A stretch of DNA of 64,000 bases from assembly GCF_000010805.1 (NCBI RefSeq), contig NC_012522.1, forward strand, positions 3,844,001-3,908,000, written 5' to 3'. Both the position numbers and the translations under genes were made by a program. Positions 1 to 9,771 of this stretch are shown here, piece by piece. The notes beneath the pieces are model-generated. The model did no database searches and was not told where the DNA came from. It saw only the letters and a list, made by a program, of their open reading frames with translations. How positions within the stretch are numbered: the stretch's first letter is position 1; each line of letters opens with the position of its first letter. This DNA is from Rhodococcus opacus B4. GTDB taxonomy: Bacteria; Actinomycetota; Actinomycetes; Mycobacteriales; Mycobacteriaceae.

Positions 1-1
1 C

Positions 2-124
2 GTCGTCGCCAGGAACGCGCCGGCGCCCGCCTATCTGGCGACCATCGCGGACGGTCTCCGCGAGGCGCACGGCTGGGACGAACCGAAGGTCGCCGATTAT
101 TTGACGCGCCTTCGGGTTTCCTAG
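2..124 (+). CDS. C-terminal end of an unidentified protein (partial)
   Basis: An open frame entering from the left edge ends at TAG 122-124 and encodes about 40 residues, with a helical-looking stretch YLATIADGLREAHGWDEP. Coding bias (G/C in third positions) supports a real gene. The family cannot be decided from this tail. The next gene starts 61 bases later on the same strand. Confidence 0.5.
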   Translation, partial: VVARNAPAPAYLATIADGLREAHGWDEPKVADYLTRLRVS

Positions 125-185
125 CCGGTTCAACTGTGCTTACGTGAGACGGGCCACACGAGGTGGCGTTCACGAAAGGGAGTCG

Positions 186-479
186 ATGTCCGATCTGCAT
201 GTCGTAGCGACCATTCCTGCCAAGCCCGGCTCCGAGGACATTGTCGGTGGCGGCCTGTCCGCGCTGGCCGTGGAGAGCCGCAAGGAAGAGGGCTGCATCT
301 CGTACGAGGTGTTCGAATCAGCCGCGGTCGCGGGAACCTTCGTCACCGTGGAGGTGTGGACCGGCCAGGATGCGCTCGACGCGCACATGCAGTCGCCGCA
401 CTTCCAGGCCGCGCTCGGGAAGTTCGGTGAGCACCTCGCCGGGGCGCCGGGAATCCATCCGCTGAAGCCGGTTTCCTAG
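186..479 (+). CDS. antibiotic biosynthesis monooxygenase (ABM) family protein
   Basis: A 97-residue protein of the dimeric alpha+beta barrel ABM class. The layout is typical: an N-terminal strand (HVVATIPAKPG), a helix, then GCISYEVFES, the VTVEVWTG strand and a final helix with HMQSPHFQ. Family members are small quinone or heme-type monooxygenases or stress proteins; the substrate cannot be told. ATG 186 is chosen over the in-frame ATG at 144 because a purine-rich ribosome site (AAAGGGAG) precedes it and the family starts there. The dienelactone hydrolase-like gene follows after 11 bases, so the two are probably cotranscribed. Confidence 0.8.
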   Translation: MSDLHVVATIPAKPGSEDIVGGGLSALAVESRKEEGCISYEVFESAAVAGTFVTVEVWTGQDALDAHMQSPHFQAALGKFGEHLAGAPGIHPLKPVS

Positions 480-490
480 AGTCGTATTTC

Positions 491-1180
491 GTGACCGCAC
501 CGCTCACCGTCATCGCCCCCGAAGGTCAGGCCCGCGGCGGCGTCGTCGTTGTCCAGGAGGCGTTCGGCGTCACCGATCACATCGTCGACGTCTGCCGTCG
601 TTTCGCCTCGGCCGGGTATCAGGCCGTCGCCCCGCACCTGTTCCACCGGAGTGGGGATCCGGTGCTGGCCTACGACGATCTGACATCGGCGATGTCGCTG
701 ATCGGTGGGCTCACCGCGGAACACATCGACGAGGACGTCGACGGGGCCGTCGCGGCTCTGTCGGCGGTCTCGATCGAACCGCGGAACATCGCGATCGTCG
801 GATTCTGCATGGGCGGGACGGTCGCGTTCCACACGGCGACCCGCCTCGACCTGGGCGCGGCGGTGAGCTTCTACGGCGGTGGCATCGCGAAGGGGCGGTT
901 CGGGTATCCGTCGCAACTCGACGCCGCCGGCCGGCTCCGCACGCCGTGGCTGGGCCTGTTCGGTGACCGTGACAAGGGGATCCCGGCCGAGGAGGTCGAG
1001 GAGTTGCGTACCGCCGTCGCCCACGCTCCGGTCGACGCCGAGATCATCCGCTACCCCGACGCCGAACACGGCTTCCACTGCGACGACCGGCCCGCCGTGT
1101 ACGACGAGGCGGCCGCCCGGGACGGGTGGGCGCGAACGCTGCAGTGGTTCGGCACGCACGTCGGCGCCGGAGCCGACTGA
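491..1180 (+). CDS. dienelactone hydrolase family protein
   Basis: A 229-residue alpha/beta hydrolase with a GTG start. The nucleophile is Cys106 in GFCMGG, the acid is in LFGDRDKG, and the histidine is in AEHGFHCD: the Cys-Asp-His triad of dienelactone hydrolases. The conserved QEAFG glutamate near residue 23 is also present. Length matches the family (about 230). The true substrate is uncertain, because many paralogues act on other lactones or esters. It follows the ABM gene closely and probably shares its transcript. Confidence 0.85.
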   Translation: MTAPLTVIAPEGQARGGVVVVQEAFGVTDHIVDVCRRFASAGYQAVAPHLFHRSGDPVLAYDDLTSAMSLIGGLTAEHIDEDVDGAVAALSAVSIEPRNIAIVGFCMGGTVAFHTATRLDLGAAVSFYGGGIAKGRFGYPSQLDAAGRLRTPWLGLFGDRDKGIPAEEVEELRTAVAHAPVDAEIIRYPDAEHGFHCDDRPAVYDEAAARDGWARTLQWFGTHVGAGAD

Positions 1181-1376
1181 CCGCGACCGAACCCCCCCGG
1201 GTGTACGGCGACGCGGTATTCGTCCACGAGCGAGACACGTCACGGCGTGTTGCGTTCGCCGCGTTTCGGGCGCCGCATTTCCGCAGGTTTCGACGCCGAC
1301 GAGCCGCCGGGAATACGATGCGCGTCACAGGAGTACGTCGAAAACGCGTCTGACGTGGCGTCCGGTCTCCTTCATG

Positions 1377-1412
1377 CGCGAGACCCGTAATCGAACCGTT
1401 ATAGTCGGCGGC
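1377..1412 (+). promoter_or_regulatory. leaderless promoter of the first Hsp70-like gene
   Basis: A TATAGT hexamer at 1400-1405 inside ACCGTTATAGT ends 7 bases before the ATG at 1413. That leaves no room for a ribosome binding site, so transcription probably starts at or next to the ATG. The same ACCGTTATAGT block occurs at the same distance before the paralogue at 2966. Confidence 0.6.
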
Positions 1413-2894
1413 ATGACTTCAGTTCTCGGTGTATCCGTCGGCGCCAGCGCGGTGCGCTTCGCGCGCCACGACGCCGTGACTCTCGAAACGCCGATCTTCC
1501 AATCGCGGTCGGTGGCCGCAACACTCGAACGGCCGGCGGAAATCGCCGCCGAATCCATCGGAACGGTGCTCGCCGAACGCGACGCCGCCGACGAGGTGGA
1601 GGCCATCGGCGTCGCGTATCAGGACGACGCGCAGGCCGGAGCCATGCAGGCGGCGATGGCGCGGCTGCAGATCGGCAACTTCCAGTTGGTCCCCGAAGTC
1701 ACCGCCGCGCTGCAGATGCTGGAGATGTCCGGGGAACTCGGCGATCACGCGACGCTCGTGTTCTACGACCTCGGCAGTTCGGGTCTCACCGTCACCGTCG
1801 TCGACCGCGACACGGGCATGGTGCTGAGCAGTTCGCGGTCGGATCAGATCAGCGGCGATCTCGTCGACCGGCTGATCTGCGACAACCAACTCGAACTCCA
1901 CCGTTTCACACAACCGGCCGACGCGGCGGCGCAGCTCGCTCTCGCCGCGCGGTGCCGCGATGCGAAGGAGCAGCTGTCGACCAACGGCGCCGTGTGCATG
2001 CCGGGCGAGGGCGGAATGCTGCTGCTCTCACAGGACAGCTTCGATTCGCTCATCTCGGGTCCCGTCGAGACGTCGGCCCGCCTCACCCGCGAGGTTATCC
2101 GCCGCTCGGGACGCGTCCCGGACGCCGCGGTGCTGATCGGCGGCGGCGCGCACATTCCGTTGGTCGCGTCGGTGATGGAGTCGTGGCTCGACCTTCCCGT
2201 GATCGTCCCTGCGCAGCCCGAACTGGTGGCGGCCGAGGGCGCGGCTCTGCTGGCGCTCCCGACGTTCGACGATTTCTTGGCGCCCCTGCCCCAGCCCCTG
2301 TCCCAGTCGGAGCCCGAGCCCGAGCTGGAACCCGAACCGGAATGGGAACCCGAGACGCAGGTCCTGTGGCACTCGGCGTCGCCATCGGACGAGGTTCTCG
2401 CACCGGCCCGGAAGCGTCGTGGCCTCGTTCTCGCCGGTGGCGTCGTGGCCGTGGTCGCCGCGGTCGGTCTCGGACTCGGCTTCGGCGCCGACCTTCTGCA
2501 GGGTTCGGAGGAGGACGCGCAGCCGGCCGCCACGCAGGCGAACACGGAGGCACCCACCGCGCAACAGGCGGCACCGCCGCAGCCCACGACGACTGCGGAC
2601 GTGCCGCTGCCGGTGGAGGCGGCCCCGTCGGTCGTCGACGAGCAGCCGGTGATCCCGCCGCAGACCGAGGTGCGCAGTACGTATCAGACGCAGTCGCAGA
2701 CACGGGCACAGAGTCCGACGCAGGCGCCGGTCGCCCCCGAATCGGAGAGCGTCGTGCCGTCCGACACGTCGGCCGCGCCGACCACGTCGGAACCCGCTCC
2801 GCTGATCCCGGGTCTGCCGCAGTTCCAGATGCCGACGATTCCGCCGGCCGCGCCGCTTCCGATGCCGGAGTTGCCGCGGATCCCCGGGCTCTGA
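1413..2894 (+). CDS. Hsp70-like ATPase-domain membrane protein with proline-rich tail (copy 1)
   Basis: A 493-residue protein. Residues 1 to about 285 resemble an Hsp70/actin ATPase fold: VLGVSVGASAVR (phosphate-1-like), FYDLGSSGLTVTVVDR (phosphate-2-like), RCRDAKEQLST (as in DnaK) and VLIGGGAHIPLV (adenosine-like). A Glu/Pro linker follows, then one membrane segment near residue 340 (VLAGGVVAVVAAVGLGLGF). A Thr/Pro/Ala-rich tail ends in PELPRIPGL. There is no peptide-binding domain, so it is not a chaperone of DnaK type. An open frame reaches back to 879, but ATG 1413 is supported by the promoter and by the paralogue. Function unknown; a membrane-anchored sensor or cell-envelope role is inference. 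Confidence 0.75.
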   Translation: MTSVLGVSVGASAVRFARHDAVTLETPIFQSRSVAATLERPAEIAAESIGTVLAERDAADEVEAIGVAYQDDAQAGAMQAAMARLQIGNFQLVPEVTAALQMLEMSGELGDHATLVFYDLGSSGLTVTVVDRDTGMVLSSSRSDQISGDLVDRLICDNQLELHRFTQPADAAAQLALAARCRDAKEQLSTNGAVCMPGEGGMLLLSQDSFDSLISGPVETSARLTREVIRRSGRVPDAAVLIGGGAHIPLVASVMESWLDLPVIVPAQPELVAAEGAALLALPTFDDFLAPLPQPLSQSEPEPELEPEPEWEPETQVLWHSASPSDEVLAPARKRRGLVLAGGVVAVVAAVGLGLGFGADLLQGSEEDAQPAATQANTEAPTAQQAAPPQPTTTADVPLPVEAAPSVVDEQPVIPPQTEVRSTYQTQSQTRAQSPTQAPVAPESESVVPSDTSAAPTTSEPAPLIPGLPQFQMPTIPPAAPLPMPELPRIPGL

Positions 2895-2947
2895 GTCAAT
2901 ACAACGACGGCGGTCGCCGCGAGGCCCCGACACGCCTGCCGTGACCA

Positions 2948-2965
2948 AACCGTTATAGTATTTCC
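2948..2965 (+). promoter_or_regulatory. leaderless promoter of the second Hsp70-like gene
   Basis: ACCGTTATAGT is repeated here, with TATAGT at 2954-2959 only 6 bases from the ATG at 2966. It matches the promoter of the upstream paralogue, implying shared control and a leaderless transcript. Confidence 0.6.
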
Positions 2966-4192
2966 ATGGTTTCAGTGCTCGGTGTATCCGTCGGTGCCAG
3001 CGCGGTGCGCGTGGCGTGCCCGGACGACGAGGGGGCCGTGTTCCGGTCATTTCCAGTGGATTCGGTCCATACCCACCCGGAACAGCTGGTTGCCGATTCC
3101 ATCGGAACGGTCATGGCCGAGTGCCCCGCCGCCGACGAGGTTCAGGCGATCGGCGTCGCGTACCGCGATCCAGCGCAGGCCGCTGCCGTGCAGGCCGCGA
3201 TGGGCGACTGCCGGCTGGTCCCGGAGGTGACGGCGGTGCTCCGGCAGCTGGAGGCGTCGGGACAGCTGGGCGACCATTCGACGCTCGTGTTCTACGACCT
3301 CGGCAGTTCCGGCCTCACGGTCACGGTGGTCGACCGGCTCACCGGGGAGGCGCTCGGGGCGGCACGGACAGACGAGATCAGTGGCGACGGTATCGACCGT
3401 TTGATCCTCGACCACCAGCTCGCGCAGGAGCGCATTGCCCGCCCGGCCGACGAAGCCGCGGAGTCGGCGCTCACCGAGCGCTGCCGGCGCGCCAAGGAGG
3501 AGCTGTCCACCAACACCGCGGTCTGCGTGCCCGGCGACGGCGGTCTGCTGTTGCTGTCGCAGGACAATCTCGATTCGCTCATCGTCCGCCCGGTGGAGGC
3601 CTCGGCGCGCCTGGCTCGTGAGGTGATCGATTCGTCCGGGCGCAGACCGGACGCGGTGGTTCTGATCGGGGGCGGCGCGCACATCCCGCTGGTGGCGTCC
3701 CTGATGGAGTCGTGGCTCGCGCTGCCGGTGATCGTGCCCGCACAACCTGAACTGGTGGCCGCGGAGGGTGCCGCGGTTGTGGCGCAGGAGCACTCGGGCC
3801 GGGCCGGAGCTCCGCTGTCCGCCGAGAAGTTCGCGAAGCCGGTGATCCGGGCCGGTGCGCTGGCCGGTGGTGCGCTGGCGGTCGTCGCGGTGATCGGCCT
3901 CGGTCTCGGTTTCGGCAACCCCGTGCAGGGCGCGGAAGGCGAGGCGCAACCGGCCGCCACGCAGCCGAGCGCCGAGAAGGCGTCTCCGTCACCCGCGCCG
4001 TCGCCCGCGGCGCCCCCGCCGGCCGCGGTGTCGATTCCGGAGCCGGCCCAGGAGGAGGCGAGCGTGCCGGAACCCGCGCCCGCGCCTGCCCCCGCCCCGC
4101 GGCCCCTCATTCCCGGTCTGCCGCAGATTCAGCTGCCGACCCTGCCGCCGCCCCCGCCGCTTCCTCCGCTGCCCCGGATCCCGGGGCTCTAG
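2966..4192 (+). CDS. Hsp70-like ATPase-domain membrane protein with proline-rich tail (copy 2)
   Basis: A 408-residue tandem paralogue of the preceding gene. It shares MVSVLGVSVGASAVR, FYDLGSSGLTVTVVDR, RCRRAKEELST and VLIGGGAHIPLV, then one membrane helix (GGALAVVAVIGLGLGFG, near residue 310). A Pro/Ala-rich tail ends in the same LPRIPGL motif. It lacks the Glu/Pro-rich linker of copy 1 and is shorter by about 85 residues. The conserved C-terminal PRIPGL after unrelated low-complexity sequence suggests the tail end is functional. Function unknown. Confidence 0.75.
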   Translation: MVSVLGVSVGASAVRVACPDDEGAVFRSFPVDSVHTHPEQLVADSIGTVMAECPAADEVQAIGVAYRDPAQAAAVQAAMGDCRLVPEVTAVLRQLEASGQLGDHSTLVFYDLGSSGLTVTVVDRLTGEALGAARTDEISGDGIDRLILDHQLAQERIARPADEAAESALTERCRRAKEELSTNTAVCVPGDGGLLLLSQDNLDSLIVRPVEASARLAREVIDSSGRRPDAVVLIGGGAHIPLVASLMESWLALPVIVPAQPELVAAEGAAVVAQEHSGRAGAPLSAEKFAKPVIRAGALAGGALAVVAVIGLGLGFGNPVQGAEGEAQPAATQPSAEKASPSPAPSPAAPPPAAVSIPEPAQEEASVPEPAPAPAPAPRPLIPGLPQIQLPTLPPPPPLPPLPRIPGL

Positions 4193-4201
4193 CGGTCGGC
4201 T

Positions 4202-4801
4202 CTACCGACGCAGCATGTCCCGGACGTGGCCGGTCTCGTTGACCGAGGCCACGCGCCGCTCACCGCTGCGGGAGACGAGGACCCGCGTCACGGACACGTA
4301 CTCGATCGGGAACACGAGGGGCCGGTCGAGGCCGAGCAGGTCCTGCAGGAACACGTTGATGACGCCGCCGTGCGCGAACACGGCGACGGTGTCCTCGTGG
4401 CCGGACTCGTCGACGATCCGGCCGAGGGATTCGAACACCCTGGTGCGGAACGCGCCGGCGTCCACGGACTTCGGCAACTCGCCTGCCCGGATGCGGGCGT
4501 AGGCCTCCGGCGCCCGTGCCGCCGCCTCGTGGAACGGGATGTAGTGGTCGAGGTCGTAGTCGTATTCCGCGAGGCCGACGTACTCGGTGACGGGAAGGTT
4601 GAGGGCCTCCGCGACCGGCGCCGCCGTCTCGAGCGCACGCCGTTGCGGGCTGCTCACGATCCGGGCGATGCGGTACGGGGCCAGCGCCGCGGGCAGCCGC
4701 TTGGCCTGGGCGTGACCCTCTTCGGTCAGCGCCGGGTCTGCGCGCCCGTCCGACGCGGTGACGAGTTCGGGCAGCGCGTGGCGGATCAATAGCAGTTGCA
4801 C
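4202..4801 (-). CDS. histidine phosphatase (phosphoglycerate mutase-like) family protein
   Basis: A 199-residue protein with the branch-1 histidine phosphatase signature: LLLIRHALPELV (catalytic His), SSPQRRALETA (second Arg and helix), and FAHGGVINVFLQDLL (second His). The substrate cannot be inferred from sequence. The GTG start at 4801 lies 5 bases after the stop of the alpha/beta hydrolase, so it is the last gene of the lysX run. It ends 9 bases from the Hsp70-like gene, which converges on it. Confidence 0.8.
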   Translation of the reverse strand: MQLLLIRHALPELVTASDGRADPALTEEGHAQAKRLPAALAPYRIARIVSSPQRRALETAAPVAEALNLPVTEYVGLAEYDYDLDHYIPFHEAAARAPEAYARIRAGELPKSVDAGAFRTRVFESLGRIVDESGHEDTVAVFAHGGVINVFLQDLLGLDRPLVFPIEYVSVTRVLVSRSGERRVASVNETGHVRDMLRR

Positions 4802-4806
4802 GCCGC

Positions 4807-5643
4807 TCAGCTTGCCAGTTCCCGCACCATCGCCGCGATCTGGCCGGGTTGATCGATCATCGCGTGGTGGTGCGCCGGGCGCACGACGCGGAACGCGGCG
4901 CCCAGGAACTGCGCGAACTGCTTCTGCGTGCGGATCCACGCCGACCCCCACGGCGTCGGTCGGCCGGTGTGGGCGGCGGCCACGACGACGGGCGCCGTCA
5001 TCGTCGTGGTCTCGCGCAGCGCGGCCAGTTCCTGGGCCAGCGCCGGGTACGACGCGTTCTCGACGATCGAGGATTCGAGGTACGCGGGCTCGCGGTAGAT
5101 CCGTTCGACCCAGCGGCGAGTGTCGGGGGCGATCCCGTCCGGGGGTGTCGAATGGTTCAGGATCCGGCGGACCGTGGGGCCTAGGCGCCGTTGCAGCCCC
5201 GTCCTGCTCGCTGTCCGGGCCACCCGGCGACCCATGGTGACGCGCCACCGGGTGGGGACCACGCGGTGCGGATGGGCGGTGACGGTGGCGTCGAGGAGGA
5301 TCACGCCGGCGGTGCGCTCGGGGTACAGGCGGGCGAAGGCCTCGACGTAGATGCCGCCGAGCGAGTGGCCGACGAGCACGGCCGGGGTGGTCACCCGAAG
5401 CGCGTCGAGGACGCCGGCGATTCTGTCGGCCTCGCCGCGAGCGGACGGCCGATGTGTGGACGGGGGACTGAGTCCGTATCCGGGACGATCGATCCGCACG
5501 ACGAGGCAGGTCCCGGACAGCAGTTCCACCACGTCGTCCCAGTCGAACCAGTTCCCGCCGAGGCCGCCGTAGAGGACGACGGGTGGGCCGTCGCCGTCGA
5601 CGACCACGTGCACTCCCGCGACCATTTCCCCAGGACGTTTCAC
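4807..5643 (-). CDS. alpha/beta hydrolase
   Basis: A 278-residue alpha/beta hydrolase: oxyanion loop YGGLGGNWFDW, nucleophile elbow VGHSLGG, acid region around DATVTAHPHR and a C-terminal catalytic-His region HHHAMIDQP. The GTG at 5643 is preferred because it overlaps the upstream gene's stop as GTGA, giving translational coupling. A longer frame to 5790 has no such support. Members include esterases, lipases and haloperoxidase-like enzymes, so the substrate is open. Position between a DUF998 membrane protein and a phosphatase suggests an envelope or lipid role (inference). Confidence 0.8.
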   Translation of the reverse strand: MKRPGEMVAGVHVVVDGDGPPVVLYGGLGGNWFDWDDVVELLSGTCLVVRIDRPGYGLSPPSTHRPSARGEADRIAGVLDALRVTTPAVLVGHSLGGIYVEAFARLYPERTAGVILLDATVTAHPHRVVPTRWRVTMGRRVARTASRTGLQRRLGPTVRRILNHSTPPDGIAPDTRRWVERIYREPAYLESSIVENASYPALAQELAALRETTTMTAPVVVAAAHTGRPTPWGSAWIRTQKQFAQFLGAAFRVVRPAHHHAMIDQPGQIAAMVRELAS

Positions 5644-6320
5644 GTGGAACCATCCCTTTCCGGGGTGACGTGAATCACGCTGAGTGCCACGAAGATCAGC
5701 CACCCGCAGAACGCGAGCAGTTGGACGCGCTGGCCGAGTCCGAGCCAGGCATCCTGTTCGCCGCGCAGTCCGGCGGCCGTCAGCGTCCACACCGTGCCCC
5801 CGATGAACACGACCGCGACGCCCACCCCGGTCAGTTTCAGCCAGGTCGGCCAGCCGTACCGGAACGCGGCCAGCAGGAACGCGAGGGTGGAGACCACCCC
5901 GCCCGTCGACGCGGACGCGCTGGTCACGGCATGCAGTTCGTGGGTGAGCGGCAGGTGTCCGGCGGACTCACGCGCCGCGCACACGGCGTCGGTGGTGGCC
6001 GCGCAACTCATCGGCAGGCGCGAATCGGCGATGGTCGCGATCGCGAATACGATCAGCGCCACCCACCCGACCGCCGTCACCCAGCCCTGCGAGTACCGCG
6101 ACAGTCCGAGCACCCCGGCCACGGCAACGATGCATCCGGTCACCAGGTCGCCGGTGCGGAACCAGAATCCGTACGGCTGGTCCGCGGCGGCGAGTTCGCT
6201 CGCGAATCCCCGCAGCGGATCGATGTTGGTGTCGAGGACGAATTCGAGCAGCCACGACGCGTAGCCGACGGCACCGAGGATCAGCAGCGCCGCGACGGCC
6301 ACCCGGCCACGGGTGATCAT
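5640..6320 (-). CDS. DUF998 family integral membrane protein
   Basis: A 226-residue protein with about six hydrophobic segments. It begins [20 protein letters not shown] and carries the DUF998-type [20 protein letters not shown] motif in the first loop. The ATG overlaps the lysX stop (ATGA at 6320-6317) and its own stop overlaps the hydrolase start (GTGA), so three genes are translationally coupled. No enzymatic residues are recognised. Pairing with lysX suggests a link to phospholipid or envelope modification, which is inference. Confidence 0.75.
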   Translation of the reverse strand: MITRGRVAVAALLILGAVGYASWLLEFVLDTNIDPLRGFASELAAADQPYGFWFRTGDLVTGCIVAVAGVLGLSRYSQGWVTAVGWVALIVFAIATIADSRLPMSCAATTDAVCAARESAGHLPLTHELHAVTSASASTGGVVSTLAFLLAAFRYGWPTWLKLTGVGVAVVFIGGTVWTLTAAGLRGEQDAWLGLGQRVQLLAFCGWLIFVALSVIHVTPERDGST

Positions 6321-9300
6321 TGCCTCGGCTTGGCCAGGGGGAAGGCGAGGGTTTCGCGGATGCTGCCGCCGGTGATGAGCATGACGACACGGTCGACGCC
6401 CATGCCGAGCCCACCGGTCGGGGGCATGGCGTGCTCGAGGGCCTGCAGGAAGTCCTCGTCGAGTTCCATCGCCTCCTCGTCGCCGCCGGCGGCGAGCATC
6501 GACTGCTCGGTGAGCCGGTTCCGCTGATCGACGGGGTCGGTGAGTTCGCTGTACGCGGTGCCGAGTTCGACGCCCCACGCGACGAGGTCCCACTTCGCCG
6601 CGACCCCCGGAATGGTGGGGTGCGGACGCGTCAGCGGTGACATCGAGGTCGGGAAGTTGGTGTAGAACGTGGGGAATTCGGTGTAGTCCTCGACGAGGTG
6701 CTCGTACATTTCCTGCGCGACGGCGCCCGCGTCCCAGGTCGACTGGTACGGGATCTCGTGTTCGTCGCACAGCCGTTGCAGTTCCGCGAGCGGTGTTTCG
6801 GGGGAGACGTCGACGCCGAGTTTTTCCGCGACCGCCTGATGCATCGTCTTGACGGGCCATTCGCCGGAGATGTCGACCTCCACCAGCGTGCCGTCGGGTC
6901 CGGGGCGCATGATGATCTCGCGTCCGTACGCGGCGACCGCCGCGGTCTGGATGAGTTCCCGGCACAGCACCATCATCTTCTCGTAGTCGCTGTGCGCCTC
7001 GTACGCCTCGAGGATGGTGAACTCCGGGTTGTGCTTGAAATCGACGCCCTCGTTCCGGAAGACGCGGCCGATCTCGAACACCTTCTCCATGCCGGCGACG
7101 CAGAGCCGCTTGAGGTACAGCTCCGGCGCGATCCGCAGGTAGAGGTCCAGGTTGTAGGCGTTGATGTGGGTGAGGAACGGGGCCGCGTTCGCGCCGCCGT
7201 GGACCTGCTGCAGGATCGGGGTCTCCACCTCGAGGAAGCCGCGGCCGCCGAGCGAATCCCGCAACGACTTCACGACGGCGCTGCGGGCCTCGAGCAGGCG
7301 CCGGGCATCGGTGTTGATCGCGAGGTCGACGTACCGCTGCCGCACCCGGGTCTCCGGGTCGGACAGTCCCTTCCACTTGTCGGGCAGGGGGTGCAGGCAC
7401 TTGCCGGTCATGCGCCACTCGTTCGCCAGCAGCGACAGCGCTCCCCGGCGGCTGTAGCCGATGACACCCGCGACCTCGACGAGGTCGCCGAGGTCGAATT
7501 CGGCGGCGAACGCCCGGATCCGATCGGTTCCCACCCGGGCTTCGTCGACGAGGACCTGGATGTCTCCGGACCAGTCCCGGACCACCGCGAACACGACGCC
7601 GCCGTAGTCGCGGATCCGGAGCAGGCGTCCCGCGATGCGGACCGTCGTCCCCTCGGGGGATTCCACTGCCTCGGTCACGGTGTGGCTGGGCGGGTACGCG
7701 ACCGGATAGGGGTCGATGCCCTGTTCCGCCAGGCCGGTCAACTTGTCGAGCCGGACGCGGACCTGCTCGGGACGTTTGGGTCCGGTCGCCGTCGGTGCGA
7801 GGCCCTCACCGGGGGCGCTGCCGTCGGAGTGCAATCCCTCGGCGGCGACGAGTGCGGCGGGAACCGCGGCGTGGTGGCCGGTGTGCTCGATGGCGTCGTG
7901 GGTCCCGGAACGGCCGAACCGCGGCAGCGTCACGAATCCTTCCGCGACGGCCGAGGCGAATCCGACGCGCAGCAGTTCCCTGTTGTCGTCGAAGCAGAGG
8001 AACCGCGGCACCCACTCCGGCTGGTACTTCACGTTGGATCGGTAGAGCGCCTCGAGCTGCCACCATCGGGAGAAGAAGACGAGGATCGAGCGCCAGATTC
8101 GCAGAATGGGTCCGGCCCCGATGCGGGAGCCCTCCTCGAAGACCGAGCGGAACACCGCGAAGTTCAGCGACACCTTGGTGATGCCGAATTGGTCGGAGGT
8201 GGTGGCCAGTTCGGACACCATCAGTTCGACGACCCCGTTGGGGGAGGTCGGCTTGCGGCGCATCAGGTCGAGCGAGACACCGGTCGGTCCCCACGGAACC
8301 AGCGACAGGATGCCGTCGATCTCACCGTCCTCGGCGATGGCCTCCACCAGCAGGCAGTCGCCGTCGAGGCGGTCGCCGAGCCGGCCGAGCGCCATCGAGA
8401 ATCCGCGCTCGGTCTCGGTGTCGCGCCAGGCGTCCGCGAGCCGGATGGCCTCGGCCATTTCCTCGGGGGGGACGTCGCGGTGCCTGCGGATCCGGACGGT
8501 GACGCCCTGGCGGCGGACGCGGGTGACGGCCTGGCGGACCTGCCGCATGTCGCGACCGCTGAGGTTGAACTCGCGGGTGCGGAGGATCGCCTCGTCGCCG
8601 AGCTGGAGCACGGTGAGACCGGCCTTGTTGTAGGCGGTGGCCCCGGTTTCGCTGGCGCCCATCACGGCGGTGGCCCAACCGTATTGGGACGCGAGCGTCT
8701 GCCACGCCTCGATCGCGTGTGGCCAGGCCTCGGGGTCGCCGATCGGATCACCGCTGGCGAGGCAGACGCCGAGTTCGACGCGGTAGGTGATGGCCGCCTT
8801 CCCGCTCGGCGCGAACACGACGGCCTTGTCGCGGCGGGTGGCGAAGTAGCCGAGGGAGTCGTCCGCGCCGTACTGCAGCAGCAGTCCGCGCAGCGCCGAT
8901 TCGTCGTTGCCGGTGAGCGCGTTGTGGGAGCGCTGGGCGCGGAACAGGGTGATGACGGCGGCGAGCAGGGCCATGGCGCCGAACAGGCCGAGGAGGGTGT
9001 TGACGAATCCGTGCGGTCGTCCGCTGAACTGTTCGTTGTCGGCGGCGGCCAGCGCGGTCACGCGGTTGAGAGCCCACAGGAATCGCTCGCCCTGCGGCAG
9101 GGTGCCGGGGAACAATTCGACGAGTCCCCACCCGACGAGAGTGCCGATCGCGAGCCCGACGATGAGCACGCCCAGCGCCTTCCAGCCGGCGCCGCGCCGG
9201 ACCCGGGTGTAGAACTCGGGCCGGGCCGCGACGAGGATGCCGATCAGCACCACCTGGACCACGGCGGCGACCATCGCGTTCACGTTCCGGTCGGTGATGC

Positions 9301-9661
9301 TCACGATCACGTTGGTGATCAGGATCAGCACCAGATAGATCGTCAGCAGCCACCAGGCGATGCGTTTGCGGCTGGCCAGCGCCGCCGCGAGCAGCGCGAC
9401 TACCAGCGCCCACGACAGGCTGGTGTCGGGGGCGTCGAAGTAGTACGTGTCGATGTACTCCCGCGGCACGTGCACGTAGTAGCGCAGCACCGGGGAGATG
9501 CTCCACAGGAATACGAGCACCGAGAAGACGCCCAGGATCAGTCCCGCGATGTGGGGAACCTGGTGCAGGCGCCCGCTCTTCGAGCCGAGGGCGGGTCGGG
9601 GCCGTGGTGCGGTGGGGACGGCCGCCTCGGACGCGTGGTGTGTCTCGGTGCTAGCTGACAT
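6317..9661 (-). CDS. lysX: bifunctional lysylphosphatidylglycerol synthetase / lysine-tRNA ligase
   Basis: A 1114-residue two-domain protein. The N-terminal part has several membrane helices from about residue 30, followed by an MprF-like DUF2156 synthetase domain ([22 protein letters not shown]). From about residue 610 comes a class II lysyl-tRNA synthetase with OB fold and motifs [30 protein letters not shown] (motif 2) and [15 protein letters not shown] (motif 3). In mycobacteria LysX charges tRNA with lysine and transfers lysine to phosphatidylglycerol, giving resistance to cationic peptides. ATG 9661 has a GGAAGGAAA ribosome site; the upstream in-frame ATG at 9700 lacks one. It heads a coupled run of four genes. 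Confidence 0.93.
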   Translation of the reverse strand: MSASTETHHASEAAVPTAPRPRPALGSKSGRLHQVPHIAGLILGVFSVLVFLWSISPVLRYYVHVPREYIDTYYFDAPDTSLSWALVVALLAAALASRKRIAWWLLTIYLVLILITNVIVSITDRNVNAMVAAVVQVVLIGILVAARPEFYTRVRRGAGWKALGVLIVGLAIGTLVGWGLVELFPGTLPQGERFLWALNRVTALAAADNEQFSGRPHGFVNTLLGLFGAMALLAAVITLFRAQRSHNALTGNDESALRGLLLQYGADDSLGYFATRRDKAVVFAPSGKAAITYRVELGVCLASGDPIGDPEAWPHAIEAWQTLASQYGWATAVMGASETGATAYNKAGLTVLQLGDEAILRTREFNLSGRDMRQVRQAVTRVRRQGVTVRIRRHRDVPPEEMAEAIRLADAWRDTETERGFSMALGRLGDRLDGDCLLVEAIAEDGEIDGILSLVPWGPTGVSLDLMRRKPTSPNGVVELMVSELATTSDQFGITKVSLNFAVFRSVFEEGSRIGAGPILRIWRSILVFFSRWWQLEALYRSNVKYQPEWVPRFLCFDDNRELLRVGFASAVAEGFVTLPRFGRSGTHDAIEHTGHHAAVPAALVAAEGLHSDGSAPGEGLAPTATGPKRPEQVRVRLDKLTGLAEQGIDPYPVAYPPSHTVTEAVESPEGTTVRIAGRLLRIRDYGGVVFAVVRDWSGDIQVLVDEARVGTDRIRAFAAEFDLGDLVEVAGVIGYSRRGALSLLANEWRMTGKCLHPLPDKWKGLSDPETRVRQRYVDLAINTDARRLLEARSAVVKSLRDSLGGRGFLEVETPILQQVHGGANAAPFLTHINAYNLDLYLRIAPELYLKRLCVAGMEKVFEIGRVFRNEGVDFKHNPEFTILEAYEAHSDYEKMMVLCRELIQTAAVAAYGREIIMRPGPDGTLVEVDISGEWPVKTMHQAVAEKLGVDVSPETPLAELQRLCDEHEIPYQSTWDAGAVAQEMYEHLVEDYTEFPTFYTNFPTSMSPLTRPHPTIPGVAAKWDLVAWGVELGTAYSELTDPVDQRNRLTEQSMLAAGGDEEAMELDEDFLQALEHAMPPTGGLGMGVDRVVMLITGGSIRETLAFPLAKPRQ

Positions 9662-9771
9662 CGAGCGTTTCCTTCCCGGCAAGAGGTACGTACCGATCAC
9701 GGGAGACAGATGTTCCAGTGTTCAGTGTGAGCCGTCGGGCCGCGATTTGGGTGAAGAGGGAAGATAGAGGC

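Noticed and set aside
879..1412. N-terminal extension of the first Hsp70-like gene
   Set aside because: It overlaps the dienelactone hydrolase gene in another frame; the promoter and the paralogue place the start at 1413.
6698..9658. 986-residue open frame on the plus strand
   Set aside because: It is the antisense shadow of lysX; composition (Gly/Arg/Asp/Val/His) is typical of reverse frames in GC-rich genes.
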